From the NCBI RefSeq assembly GCF_030272615.1, contig NC_081412.1:672044852-672108851 (forward strand): a DNA stretch of 64,000 nt. Reading direction: 5' to 3'. Below the pieces are notes generated by a model that searched no databases, was not told the origin of the DNA, and saw nothing but the letters and a program-made list of their open reading frames with translations. This DNA is from Cryptomeria japonica. Its lineage: Eukaryota; Streptophyta; Pinopsida; Cupressales; Cupressaceae. This document shows, piece by piece, positions 18,454 through 30,033 of the stretch. Made by a program: the position numbers and the translations under genes. Position 1 is the stretch's first letter. Each line of letters starts with the position of its first letter.

Positions 18454-19767
18454 CTAAACTAATGCATACAACTCTAAGTCATAGGCTAAGTACTTCTTCT
18501 TTGCTTCATTGAGCTTCTCACTAAAAAAGGCCATAGGTATTCCTTCTTGACTCAATACACCCCCTACTGCAGTTCCACTTGCATCACACTCCAATGTGAA
18601 TAGCTTGTCAAAAGTAGGTAGGAGTAGGATAGGTTTTGTGGCTACTTCTTGCTTCAATAATTGGAATGCTTTGTCAGCCTGCTCAGTCCATTTAAACTTG
18701 GTTTTAAGGCCTCCTTTTATGGTGTCAAGGACTGGTGCACATATGCCACTAAAGTTCCTCACAAACTTCCTATAGAATTGGGCTAAACCATGGAAACTCC
18801 TAACTTCAATCCCTTTTCTAGGTGCAAGCCAATTCAAGATTGCCTCCACTTTGCTTGGATCCATCTTTAAGGTTCCCTTAGACACCACAAATCCCAAGTA
18901 GACCAGCTCTTGCTTCAAGAAGTCACACTTCTCTAGGTTGATTAATAACTTCTCCTCATGCAACCTCTCTAAGACTAACCTCAAATGCTCAAGGTGTACC
19001 TCTTTGGTTCTGTTATAGATGAGAATGTCATCTAGGTACACCACCACAAACCTACCGGTGAAGTCTTTCAACACCTCATTCATAAACCTCATGAAGGTGC
19101 TTGGGGTATTGGTGAGTCCAAATGGCATCACAAGCCATTCATACAACCCTTTTGTGGTCTTGAAAGTAGTCTTCCACTCATCTCCCTCCTTGATTCTAAT
19201 CTGGTGATAACCACTTTTAAGCTCCAACTTGGTAAAATACATAGCACCTCCTAAATAGTCCATCAAATCCTCTATTCTAGGAATAGGAAACCTATACCTT
19301 ATGGGGATCCTATTGATTGCCCTTGAATTAATGCAAAGTCTCCACTTTCCTCCATTCTTTGATGCTAGCACTACCGGGACTACACATGGGTTGATACTCT
19401 TCTTGATCAGTACTTGTTTCAACAACTCCTGCACTTGCTTTGCCACCTCCTTATTTTGGTCAGGTGTGAGCTTATATGCAGCTTTATTAGGTAGGGATGC
19501 ATCAGGAACAAAGTCTATTTGATGGCTTATAGACCTTCTTGGTGGGAGTGTTGCAGGTGCTCCATCACTCACTATGTCCTTATACTCTTGCAACATTTGC
19601 TTCACCTCCTTGGGTATCTCTGCCTGCAACTTGTCTTCCTCCTCCTTTGGCTTCACAAAGATAGCACACCTTACTGTCTCCTTCTCATGTAGCAAGTTTA
19701 AGAACTCTTTACCTGTAGCCAATAAGACACTATGTGTTTTTGAGGTTCCCTCTTCATTCTCTATCAA
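18454..19767 (-). pseudogene. E1 reverse transcriptase and RNase H
   Basis: A 437-codon stretch with a linker (QMLQEYKDIVSD), the RT core (SINPCVVPVVLASKNGGKWR, FPIPRIEDLMDYLGGA, LKSGYHQIRI, WLVMPFGLTNTPSTFMR and YLDD at 19027-19038), the thumb (LEKCDFLKQELVYLGFVVS) and the start of RNase H (FTLECDASGTAVGGVLSQEG). The wording is that of Ty3 chromoviruses. RT copies element RNA into cDNA inside the particle. Confidence 0.88.
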
Positions 19768-20163
19768 AGACTAAATCTTAAAGGTTTTGTTGTCCTTCTT
19801 GAAGGAAATGGAGTTCTCCTCTACATCATAGATCACCTTCCTATCAAATTTCTAGGGTCTACCTAGTAATAGGTGATAAGAATCCATGGGTAACACATCA
19901 CAAAGGATCTTATCCTTATATCCTCCAATAGAAAACTCTACCCAAGTCTGTTCATTGACTAGCACACTCTACTCCTGATTTAACCATGTTACCTTGTAAG
20001 GTTTAGTGTGGGGTATCCTTGTGAGTTTCAACTTCTTGGTTTCCTCCTCTGATATTATGTTATCAGTTGACCCTGAATCAACTATCACCTTGCAAACTTT
20101 ACCAAGGATCTTGCATCTCACCCTAAACAATGCTCTCCTATGCTTAGGTTCATTCTTAATTGG
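19768..20163 (-). pseudogene. E1 protease region
   Basis: On the minus strand a VDSGSTDN-type aspartic protease active site lies near 20060-20085, followed by the flap and LLLGRP-type block expected of a Ty3 protease. The region joins gag to RT and is broken. Confidence 0.65.
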
Positions 20164-21378
20164 CTATCTTATCAAGACCCTATTGAACATCAGGTTTTCT
20201 CCAATCTCTGATTCAATATGGTCCACCTTAGGTGTCTTGCTGCTTGATGAGTCTTCATGTGCATAAGCAACCCTCTTTCCACTATTTGATGAGGTAGGCT
20301 TGCTAAGGCATCTATAGGCCGGGTGTCCCAATTGACCACAATTGTAACATTTCATGGTTGCAAAGTAGGAGTTACCCCTGCCAGTACCTCTACCCGTACT
20401 TGGACCACCTTGTGCACCTCTTCCTCTAGAATGGCCCCCTCTGAGATTAGCTTCATTGCTATGCGTAGTCAACTTGGCTTCTCCTTGGTTCCTTTGCCCA
20501 TTTGCCTTGCTTTGGTAACCACCTCGGTGATTCATTTGATCTCTACCTCTGCCTCTACCACTATTATTAGAGTCCCCTTTCCTTTTGTTCCTCTCTTCCA
20601 CCTTGGCAGAAATTTGATGACATTTTTGGATAGAGGTAGGAGTCCATAGGCTTATCTCCTCTTGAATGTTCCACTTTAGGCCACTTAGATACCTAGCCAC
20701 CTTGATAGATTCATCTTCTTGGACTTTGGATCTAAGAAAAAGATTTTGAAATTCTTCAGTGTAGGAGGTCACATCAAGGTCTTTTTGCTTCAATCTCTAT
20801 CTCTTCTTATGAAGTTGGACTTCATAATCCTTTGGTAAGTAGTTCTCCTTGATCTTACTCACCATGGCCTTCCAATTTGCATTAGGTAGCTTCCCCGTGC
20901 TAACTTTCTCTTCTTGAAGATACTTCCACCATGTCAAAGTTGCTCCCCTTAATCTTGATTTGGCAACCTTAACCATTTGAGCTTCTGTCACTCCCTCACA
21001 CTCAAAGTGGTTCTCCATACCCTTAATCCATTCCATGACAGTGTCAATTTCCATCCTTCCACTGAAATGTGGCAATCCTTCAAAAGATTTAGTGTTCAAG
21101 GCCTTAATAGCTTTTACAAATGGTTCTTCATTGATCAAGGGATCTGGTTGAGATATAATGTCATCTAAGTCTATATTTTTCTTTCCTTTATCCTTGGTGT
21201 CTTCATCCCAAGATCCTAGTGTCCTCTGATCCACCACTTCTTGTAGTTTGTCCCTTATCTCACTCATAGCTTCTTCAAGTAGTCTATTCTTCTCCTTATG
21301 CTCTTCTACCTCCCTAGATAGCTCTACATTAGTGACCATTCTTCTCTCGCCTAATGATTCACCAGTATATAGAGACAT
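20164..21378 (-). pseudogene. E1 gag
   Basis: Two adjoining stretches. The first (21378 to 20797) begins MSLYTGESLGERRMVTN, has a coiled coil (VEEHKEKNRLLEEAMSEI) and the start of the capsid domain (FEGLPHFSGRMEIDTVMEWI). The second (20793 to 20164) continues the capsid and ends in an Arg/Gly-rich stretch plus a CCHC zinc knuckle (CYNCGQLGHPAYRC). Gag packages element RNA. It carries about one visible break. Confidence 0.85.
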
Positions 21379-21403
21379 GCACGGTCCACCAAATCTTTAA
21401 CTC

Positions 21404-21415
21404 GCTCTGATACCA
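21404..21415 (-). other. E1 primer binding site, initiator-Met tRNA type
   Basis: On the minus strand TGGTATCAGAGC lies a few bases inside the 5' LTR. This is the standard complement of the plant initiator methionine tRNA 3' end. Confidence 0.88.
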
Positions 21416-21418
21416 ATC

Positions 21419-23014
21419 TGATGGGATGGGGTATGGGATAGACTAGCCTAGTCTATGCTCTTGGATCCTTTCCTTGGATCACCAGGTGTTCTAACCACAC
21501 CCTAGGGTCTCTAGGACTTCCTCTGATTGTGGAATCCCTTGACCTTTCCCAATCCACCCACCAAAATTTGAATTTTCACTCCTAAGGTCTCATCTACTCA
21601 TGAGACTCAAAGAACCCTTACTTAGGCTAATAAGGGTTTGGTTTATTCCACACCTTCTTAGGTCCTAGCAAGGATAGGATGGGTCTAGGATATGATTATC
21701 CATGCATTCACATGCCCCCAAGAGGTTTTCAACTTCCAACCCCTTACTGATTTCATTATTTAGTCTTTTTCCTACAAAATAGGGCTACAAGGAATGTGCC
21801 CCAATTAGGCCTCCTACCCAGATTTTTAGGGCTCCCTCTTGCAAATGATGCACATGCTTGTGAAACTTCCCAAAAGACCTGCTATTCATTTGGCAAGGGC
21901 TCTAGGATTTTTCTAGTTTGGGGCCTCCAAGTGTCCGTACACTGCCCTAGGTGGATTTTAAGGTTTTTAAGGGTTTTAAAGAGGGTTTTTAGGCCTGCCA
22001 GGGTCACAGTGTTGGTTTATTGGTTTTTCCACCCTATCTAGATTGGTGGATGCTTCTCCTCTTCACAAATGGTGCTCCTCTCACCCCTCTTCAACTCCTC
22101 CAAAGGGTGTATCCTCCTCTGTCCTTCCTTGCTCTCCAAGACCTTTGCAACTTAACCCTTCCTAGTCGCGCACTATCTAGTCTCACCTAGGAGTGGGTCT
22201 TTAGATGGTCTCCCTGCATCTTCAAGGGCCCTACTTGCTTTGAATTATTGTACAGGGTCTTCACTCTCATTCCATATGGTTTCATGGTGATTCCACAATG
22301 GGGAATGGAGTTATGAACCCATTGACACAAACCAGTCCAAAACTGGACAATGAGAAGGCAATTTACAAAATATTTACAAGCACACCTCACTTACAAATCA
22401 AAACCTAACCTAAATGCTCAAAAATGAATTAATTACACCATACAAGACACATAACATAGTTTTTCTCAAAAATCAATCCATTAACAATCTTCTTTTACTC
22501 CATTTGTGCCGATTGGTAACAAAATTGCAGTCACAGTCAAGTCACTTTGCTTGGGCCATACAACATATGACATACAACCCCCTCTCTTTAGGTTTGCAAC
22601 TACTTATACTACCCTTTCCTTGGTCTGTGTGCCCATATTTTGGTTATCCATGCTATATTCAAGATTTGGACCACTAGGTGGAAAAGTTGCTTGACAACTT
22701 TGAAAAGTTGTCATGCAACTTTTGCAACTTTTGAGCAACTTTCTCAATGTTGCGTTTCTTGACTCCTAGGCCCACATTGGGCTCTCCTAAGGACACCTCC
22801 ATGCTAAGAAGGACCCTAAACACCACAAAGGCACACATATCCTCTATTTTCAAGAAAAATTCAACTTTGACTTAAGACTCTAGGACCTCAACTAGGACCC
22901 TAACTAGGACCAATGGGCACATGGCCCTTATTTTATATACAATGGCTTCATTAAGAAGCAAGAACATAATCAAAAGAAAATGGTGGGAGCCCTTTGAAGG
23001 GTGCTCCTACACCA
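21419..23014 (-). repeat. E1 5' LTR (about 1596 bp)
   Basis: It begins TGATGGGATGGGG and ends GCTCCTACACCA on the plus strand. Its last 419 bases match 1-419. A TATATAAAA promoter word lies at 22931-22939 on the minus strand, about 75-84 bases from the outer end. It has no gene. Confidence 0.85.
22931..22939 (-). promoter_or_regulatory. Possible E1 LTR TATA box
   Basis: TATATAAAA read on the minus strand; the same word lies in the 3' LTR copy (near 336-344). If used, U3 would be very short and most of the LTR would be transcribed. Confidence 0.4.
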
Positions 23015-23460
23015 TACCCCAAAAATGTCGCCATGCATTCAATACACATGCATCATGTCAAATCCCAATGCTTGGCACATTTGAGTTGACGGCCGAAACT
23101 AATGCATTAAATGATCTTTTATCACTTCATTTGCTATAAGGTATGAAGTGATTAATTTTTTAAACTTGTTCTTCATTGATACAGAGTCTTTGATAGATGG
23201 TTTTTCTGTTGGTTTTCGTTCGATTGGTTTCAACTGTGAAGGTGAGTTTTGATTCATATCTTCTCCAATGATTTTTAGCTATTTTTCTCTCTTGTAATAA
23301 AATTTGCTAGGAGAAATAAGGGTTGTTATTTATGAATTATGAAGTCCACTCTGCACCTTTTCGGAAATATTTTTAGTCTTGCTTCCACAAAACCCATTGT
23401 TAGTGATACAAACCTAAAAGGAGAGAATTTAGAGGCCTTGAAGGAATTGACGGTTCTTTT
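23015..23460 (+). other. E3 left copy: untranslated stretch before the extra frame
   Basis: Aligns with 33696-34140 and starts directly at the E1 border. It includes the shared words CATGCATTCAATACACATGC and TTGAGTTGACGGC. No gene seen. Confidence 0.6.
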
Positions 23461-26390
23461 GGTTTAGAAATTCTAAGTAGTGGCCTCGTAGAGGCGGCAA
23501 CCTTTTCTCCTGCTATCCTTGCCCAAAATTATTTAGGGAGTGCATCACGAGGTATGATCCTATTTTTGAAACTATCAAGAGAGATAATGGTGAAACCATC
23601 CTCATGATTAACAAGGAAGTCATTTCTTCTATTTTCAAATTGTCTGATTATAAGTTCTCAAATTTTTCTCCCACCCAATCAATCACTGAGTTCAACACAG
23701 ATAAAACTGGACACTGAAATAATATAGCGAAGCATTGGTTGAAATTTCCTTAGAGGGGTGGCTCTAGGTTACCTAAGTATCCTAACAAAAATCACATGCT
23801 TCCCCACATCCATGATGTTATGTTATTGTTACACCGAGTTAGAGGTTCAGTTGAGGGCTACAACTTTGATGACTAGATTTATTGTTATGTGCAACTGGTG
23901 TTGGAAGGAAAGTAGTACCTTGACTAGGCAAAGTTTAATGCTGACTCCATGAGGGAACAACTGAGCATGGCGAAGAAGTTCAAGAAAAATTTATTTATGT
24001 CCTCATATTTGATATATTTCTTGGCATGTGTCAAAGAAATAATGAGAATTCCTGGGCAACTTGTTGAAGGAGATGTTTCTGTATATGACTTTTATCCCAT
24101 GCTGTAAAAATATAATGCATTGCAAGGTTTTAGGAGAGTACATAATGCTTTCCTGAGAGACTTGTGTTATGAATTAAAGAACATGAAATCTAAAAGGATG
24201 TCTGAAGATGCCCAGGCATTAGTGAAAAGATATGGTAGTTTCTTTGTTCAGTTTCCTCATTTCTGTTATATAAGGGTAGGTGGTTTTGAAGAAGATCCTT
24301 TCAAACTTCCTCATTTTTGTTCAAATTGTTTTGTCCTTGCTAAGATCTATAGGCAGTTGTCTACCATAATTAAAAAATCTCAACCTAGAGATAAATGGGA
24401 GGATCATTTTCTTGTTCAATTGGGCATTTTATCTTGTAGTTCAATGTTAGATGCATTGAGCATAGGAGCTGACTTGAAATCCTATGCTGACTTGAACAAT
24501 TTCAATTTTTCACTATATCATGAAAGGAAGGGCTTTGATAATAAAGGTTTCTCATGGAGTCATGGTTTGATGCCACACCTTCCAATCCCACACTTGGAGG
24601 ACTTTTGGGAAGATTGTGGTGATGAACTTGAAGTGTTCAAAAGAGCAAATATGAGAATGGTTCTAGAACAGGTAGTTTCACTGCAGGTGAAACTTGATAT
24701 AAGTGGGATCAAAGAGGATTATATTGAGCATTTTGAACCTGGATATCTAGACCAAGCTAAACTTGAAACATCCTGCATTAATTGGGATGTGGAAGAAGAG
24801 GATGAACCCTAGATTGGGTTAATAAGAAAAGAGAAATAAAATTAGACATCAAGATTGATACTATCAGAGATAATATGGTTTCTCTACATTCCCCAATTTT
24901 TTTTTCTAACCCCACTTCTATGCCTGTTCATGCAGGTAAAAATAAGAAGTCATCTCACACCAAGCATGAGCCTAATCATGCTTTGAACTTTCCTACCCCT
25001 CGATATACAAGGTCACATAGTGTTGCACAGAGGAAAATGGACTAGTTCAAAGACATAGAGGTAAAAGACAAGATCCTTTATACTCATATTTTTGAGGATG
25101 AGGACCTTAATATTGATATTGTCAACACTATGGAATCTCATGCAATCACTGTAGCCATGACACCCGTACCTAAAGTAACCAGAGGAACAAGTACAACTCC
25201 CAAATGGTTAACTACTTCAATAAGAAAGAAATGTAGCTTCATCCTAGTGTCCATCCCAATTCAAGACATGGTGGTCAAATACATGGAGAAGGGTCCCAAA
25301 TAGAATAAGTTCAAAACAACTGCCAGATTGGATGTTGATGAAAAGACCGGGAGGTGGGTTGCTGAAATTGCTTCCTATAAGCCCAAAGATGAGAATAAGG
25401 AAATGAATGTAGAGGATTTTGAGGTTACCAAAGTGGATCTCGGGAACATGAGCAGAGACACTAACAACCACCTTTTCAAAGTGATGGCTAAGAAGATGCT
25501 CACCAGGTCAGAAAAAGACAAACAAGAGAAAATAGAACTGAAACGACATATCAAGATCCTAGCTCAATTAATTGATAACATAGGCTATTTTGGAGCACTT
25601 CCCATATCGCATGCTTCAGAAAGTTTTGAACCTACTTCACCAAAGAACAAGAAACTTATGAATCAAGTTCAGCGAGCCAAGAGCATCATAGGGGCCCTAG
25701 AGAAATGGATTGAAGGAGTGATTAGAGATGGTGAAAAATATATTACAAACTCCAGGAAGCTATGCAATGAAATGCAAAACCTCACTACAGAGATTTAGAA
25801 AAAAATTGTGCCATGGGAAAAGGAAGCGCATAAATGGGAAAATGTATTACCCATGCTCACCAAGATAGAAGAATATGGAGCCACAAATTTTTTAGCAGAA
25901 AATTCAATTAAATTGGTAACTAATGAGTGCCAGCTCTTCGTATTGAAGAAAACTATAATGTGGCAGGTAATTACATTCAAGTCTGTGATTTCTGATGCAA
26001 TGGCCTCTATTTACGAGTTTCAGGAACTTCAGTGTAGCTTGGTCAATGAAAATAAAGTGGTTAACCCAGACCATGATTGGCAACTAGGACTTTGTGGGCT
26101 GAACACACAGGACATGGTAAAGGCATTTAGGCTACACATGGAGAAAGTTAAGGCCAAAGGAAACTTTACTCCTAAAGATATAACACAAATCACCCAAATT
26201 GAGTCCAAGACGTTCATTGGTAATGATCAGTTACCTAAGTATACCAAGAAAATGGTGAAGCATAGGTGGGACAGGGAAGCCGCAAAAGCAAAGATCAATG
26301 CCATGAAAAATCCGAGTCAATTTATAATTTAGGAGCTTGCAACTGCCCACGATGCCTAGAAAAGTGGAGGAGAGGATGACGATGGAGAAG
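23460..26390 (+). pseudogene. E3 extra coding region, left copy
   Basis: Remnants of a long non-gag, non-pol protein. The largest open stretches are 24120-24812 (RVHNAFLRDLCYELKNMKSK, LPIPHLEDFWEDCGDELE), 25328-25798 and 25808-26332 (charged, helical, KETITW/VLPMLTKIEEYGATNFL type). Earlier sequence encodes a GLEILSSGLVE and ECITRYDP-like part. I do not recognise the family with certainty. It resembles the extra proteins carried by plant retrotransposons, with an LP-ending helix motif (INKEVISSIFKL) recalling PMD-like folds. It is a fossil with several breaks. Confidence 0.55.
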
Positions 26391-26730
26391 AGGCATAACA
26401 TGATGATAATGCTTTTTTCTAATTTTATATGCTTTTCATAACCGTAAAATAACTTTGGGACATCTATCCTTGAAATATGCTGTTGGTTTTTATAATTGTT
26501 TCAGAGGAGGTTGGGTTTTGAGGGAGACCTCCTTTGCTCTTTAAGAGACTACTATAAATTATATTAATATAGATAGAGAAGGGGTTAGAATGATATACTT
26601 AGATTTTTAGAAGTTTTGGTTTTGTCTAAAGGAAGTGATCAAATTTTCAGAATCTGAAATTGGAAAGAACTTATGAGTGTATTGTTATGTCTTTGTTGCA
26701 TGAAATACATATATAAAGATCATATGCATT
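26391..26730 (+). other. E3 left copy: 3' untranslated stretch
   Basis: Follows the extra frame and aligns with about 43785-44110. No gene seen. Confidence 0.5.
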
Positions 26731-26742
26731 TTGAGGGGGAAA
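26731..26742 (+). other. E3 polypurine tract, left copy
   Basis: TTGAGGGGGAAA, also present at 44112-44124. Its place about 260 bp before the LTR end suggests the true E3 LTR is short. Confidence 0.55.
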
Positions 26743-27000
26743 TATTTGTAAACTATTAGCCTCTCATCTAAGAATGAAGTAGGCGGCCTTACGTGCTTTC
26801 GGGTTAAAAGCATATCAATTTTATTTAATTAGATTATTCCCTAAATAACTAATGGAGGGAGTTGTACCAATCTAAAATTTAGAGGGAAGTGATGTATGTC
26901 ACACTTACCCAACTGTTTAGTTGAAATTTTGTCTTTCAAAGAGGGTAACGGAGCTTCGAATCAATTCAATTAAAAGAAGGACAAAATATGTTCACTAACA
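26743..27000 (+). repeat. E3 LTR, left (shortened)
   Basis: It ends TTCACTAACA directly before the primer site and aligns with 44385-44642. About 270 bp present in the right LTR (44125-44390) are absent here. Confidence 0.6.
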
Positions 27001-27006
27001 GATTTT

Positions 27007-27024
27007 TGGCGACTCTACTGGGGA
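27007..27024 (+). other. E3 primer binding site, tRNA-Arg type
   Basis: TGGCGACTCTACTGGGGA follows the LTR after six bases. By recollection this is close to the complement of a plant arginine tRNA 3' end that is widely used by Tat and Athila relatives. Confidence 0.7.
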
Positions 27025-27239
27025 AATCATCAACATTCAATAGACCAGTATGTTATATATTTGTAAAACCTGAGTAAGTCAAGGTTGTACCTACTGATAG
27101 ACTGGACAACACATACTTCAACTTGTACCTTAAACTGGCTTACATTTTCAAAGACCCTAGAATAAATAGCACTGGATTCTCGTCCATATACCAGATCACA
27201 AAGGAGGGAGGGAGTTGTTGATAACTTTTTTTAAGAACT

Positions 27240-28900
27240 TCAACGGCTCTCATCCTCTACAAATTTCACTCCCAAGAGGAATGCCAAGAGTAGACCTTCT
27301 TCCTCTACTAAAGCTACTCCCAAAGTACCTCTCTCTTCTAGCCATTGGCAAGCATTAACGCTTTCTAGAATTCAAGCTCCTCCTCTTGTAACTATTTACC
27401 CTATTTTCATCATGGCCCAACCATGGGGTGCTGCAGTCAGCCCTCTTGCTCTCGGTGCTTAGAATCCTCTCCCAAAAGGGGCTAGAGATGTTTTACCTAG
27501 GTTTAATGGAGATGGGAAAGTTTTAGTTGAAGAACACTTGAACTCCTTTAATGTATTGATAGGGATATTGGTTGTGCAACACGAAGATGTGGCTGTTAGG
27601 ATTTTCGCTCAAAATCTTAATGAGGGAGCGATAGATTGGTTCAGTCATCTATAGGTAGGAACTATAACTAATTGGCAAACAATTAAAACTACTTTTGAGA
27701 AATGGTTCAAGAGCGATGATGATGAGCACTCACTTTTGGTTCAGCTCACACAAATGAAAAAAGAGATTCATGAACCAATCAGGGATTATGTGGCTAGGTA
27801 TAATAAGATTATTCATAAGATTCCCTAGGCTAAAAGACCAACTGTTGATAACCAACAATGTTTCTTTATCAATTCTATGCCTCTTGATGTTGGTTTCCAT
27901 CTCAGAAGAAATAGGCCAGCTGATCTTGATACTGCACAGAACCAAGCTATAGAGCTTGAAGATGATTTAATAATAGTAGGGGAGTGGAGGAAAGATGTGA
28001 AAATTCCTCAAAGTCCATCTCAAGCTTCCACTTCTTCGACTGATCCAGTTGTTCAAAGACTAGCCAATGATGTGATTGCTTTGAAGAGGCAGATTCAAAA
28101 ACTTGGAGTTTCTTATCCACAACCCTATCAAGATATAAGTAGAAAACAACCAAACTAGTATAATTATGGGCAAACTTTGCAACTTCCCACTGCCCCACAA
28201 AGATTGTAGATAGAGGCTCCTCCTGATAAAGGTGTTATGTGCTCTTTTCACCTTACATTAGATCATGATGGGAATTCTTATCCTGATATGATAAGGCATG
28301 TCCAAATGGGAAGCACTAAGGATGAACTCGGGGAACTCACTGAAGTAGAGAAGATTCAAGAAGTACCTGGTGACTCTAGATCATTTTACCTTGAATATTA
28401 ATCAGATTCACAAAGAGGTGGTAATATTTTGGTAACTCTTGAAGACCCTGTGTGTGCAATCCTTACAAGGAATCAATGAAACTCCCAACCGTTTCCTTTT
28501 GCGAGCTCTACCAGAACTAATTTCAAGGGTAGGAGTCTTGTGAGTAATGATTCCTCCTTTCATGCAAAGACTCCTGAAGTTAAAATTTTACAAAGAAATA
28601 TTAAAAGTAAAAATAATTCTTCTCCTTCTCCCTCCTTTGATATAATTGAATTTTGCAAAGCTTAAACTATTCAACTTTCTACTGCTGAATATTTAAAACT
28701 GAACCCGAGGGAAATAGACAAGCTGGTCAAATATGTAAAAGGAGATCCTACCTCAGAGTCCTCAGTGCATAAGTGTCTAGTTGATAATGATTTGTTTGTT
28801 ACTGAAAAACCTACATCTGCCTCTTTCTCTCCCACTGATTTGATTAATCCCTATACCTTCCACAATGCTCAAGATAATCTTGACATAGAATTTATGAAGC
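27240..28900 (+). pseudogene. E3 gag
   Basis: Pieces of a Tat-type gag. A basic Ser/Pro-rich start is followed by MAQPWG near 27412, the capsid motif FNGDGKVLVEEHLNSF and GAIDWFSHL (27500-27655), then LVQLTQMKKEIHEPI and a helix DVIALKRQIQKLGV (28070-28120). The remainder to 28900 is linker. Several breaks. Its leader is only about 230 bp, unlike the 2-kb leaders of E2 and E5. Confidence 0.65.
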
Positions 28901-29260
28901 TCGAACCTTTTTATATCTCCCTCCTCCTGAATGGTTAGAAGCTTAGCAATTGTATTATAGATTTAGGGGTGTCAGCTAACATAATGCCATCATCTGTTGC
29001 TAGATCTTTAGGTTTAACACTTACTACGACATTTGGGAGATGTTACTCGATGGATGGGAAGAAGGTCCCTCTCATTGGGCAAGTAAAGGATGCTCAAGCA
29101 GTACTTGCAGCATGTCTTGATAAAAGGGTAAAACTGGCCATTTTGGTTGTTGATATTCCTACAAGTTATGGGAGGCTTTTAAGTAGGACTTTCTGTAGGG
29201 ATTTGGGAGGTGAGATCAAGATGGACTGGTCAGAGGCTATCATTCCACTAGGAAAGTAAA
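28901..29260 (+). pseudogene. E3 protease
   Basis: An open stretch around 28969-29259 with IMPSSVARSLGLTL and FCRDLGGEIKMDW. It follows a degenerate aspartic-protease-like active site region near 28955-28985. It sits between gag and the RNase H, as expected for the protease of a Ty3 polyprotein. Confidence 0.55.
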
Positions 29261-29427
29261 AGATTAAACTTGAACCTAAACTAAAAAATAAATATACAGT
29301 TTTTCCTTATGATAATCCCAAAGCCTAGATTCTATTTCAAGAATGTGAATTTGGAAATAATCTCATTCTTCCACCTGATAAAAAGGAGTTAGAAGAAGTA
29401 GTTGATGAACAAGATGGACTATGGCAA

Positions 29428-30033
29428 ATGGAATTTGATGGAAGTTATGCCAACTTTGGCTTGGGAGCAGGAGTAGTTCTGCTTTCGCCTAATAGTAATG
29501 TTTTTCCTTTTTCTTTCAAATTAGATTTCAAGAATACAAATAACACCGCAGAATATGAGGCATTACTTTTAGGGTTGAATGAAGCCAAATGTAAGGGCAT
29601 AAAATTGCTTAAGGTGAAAGGTGATGCTAAGTTGATTGTTAAACAGGTAAGGAATGTTTATTCTACTAAGAATGATAGACTAAAACATTATAGAAATAGA
29701 GTTTGGGATGAGATAGAGTTTTTTTATGCTTTCTCAATTGAAGCTATACCAAGAGAGCAAAACACTAGGGCGGATTCATTGGCCATTTCAGCTTCTCTCT
29801 TGTTACCACACCCAGACTTTAAGAATGATTCTTATAGGATTGAAATGATTTATAGGTCTAGTGTCCCTGACAATGTGAATCATTGGCAACTTTTTGATAT
29901 AGATGCTCAGATTAAAGCTTCATGGAGTGTACCCATTCCTTTGTCCAATCATATTTTGAGGGTTCTGAAGATATGTGTAAAGAATTTTGCCCAAATCTTG
30001 GTATTGATTCTGGTAAGAATTTCATTCAGCTGA
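29428..30033 (+). pseudogene. E3 RNase H of the second (archaeal) type, located before RT
   Basis: A 201-codon stretch with MEFDGSYANFGLGAGVVLLS, NNTAEYEALLLGL, VKGDAKLIVKQV and IPREQNTRADSLA. These are the motifs of the extra RNase H found in Tat elements. In E2 and E5 the equivalent domain lies after RT; here it lies between protease and RT. Confidence 0.8.

Larger units (their letters stand above)
1..23014 (-). mobile_element. E1: chromovirus-like Ty3 LTR element, broken, split by E2
   Basis: E1 is a minus-strand Ty3 element. Reading leftward from 23014 it has a 5' LTR (21419-23014), an initiator-Met primer site, gag, protease, RT, RNase H and integrase. E2 (1455-17752) interrupts the integrase. 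The rest of the integrase and the start of the 3' LTR follow, and the 3' LTR runs off the window edge. The visible 419 bp of the 3' LTR align without gaps to 22596-23014 and differ at about 18 positions by eye (about 4%), so E1 is clearly older than E2. Coding parts carry several breaks. RT wording (SGYHQIRI, EWLVMPFGLTN, YLDD) and the iMet primer site fit chromoviruses; I cannot fix the sublineage. The outer duplication is probably TACCC (23015-23019); the left copy lies outside. Confidence 0.88.
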
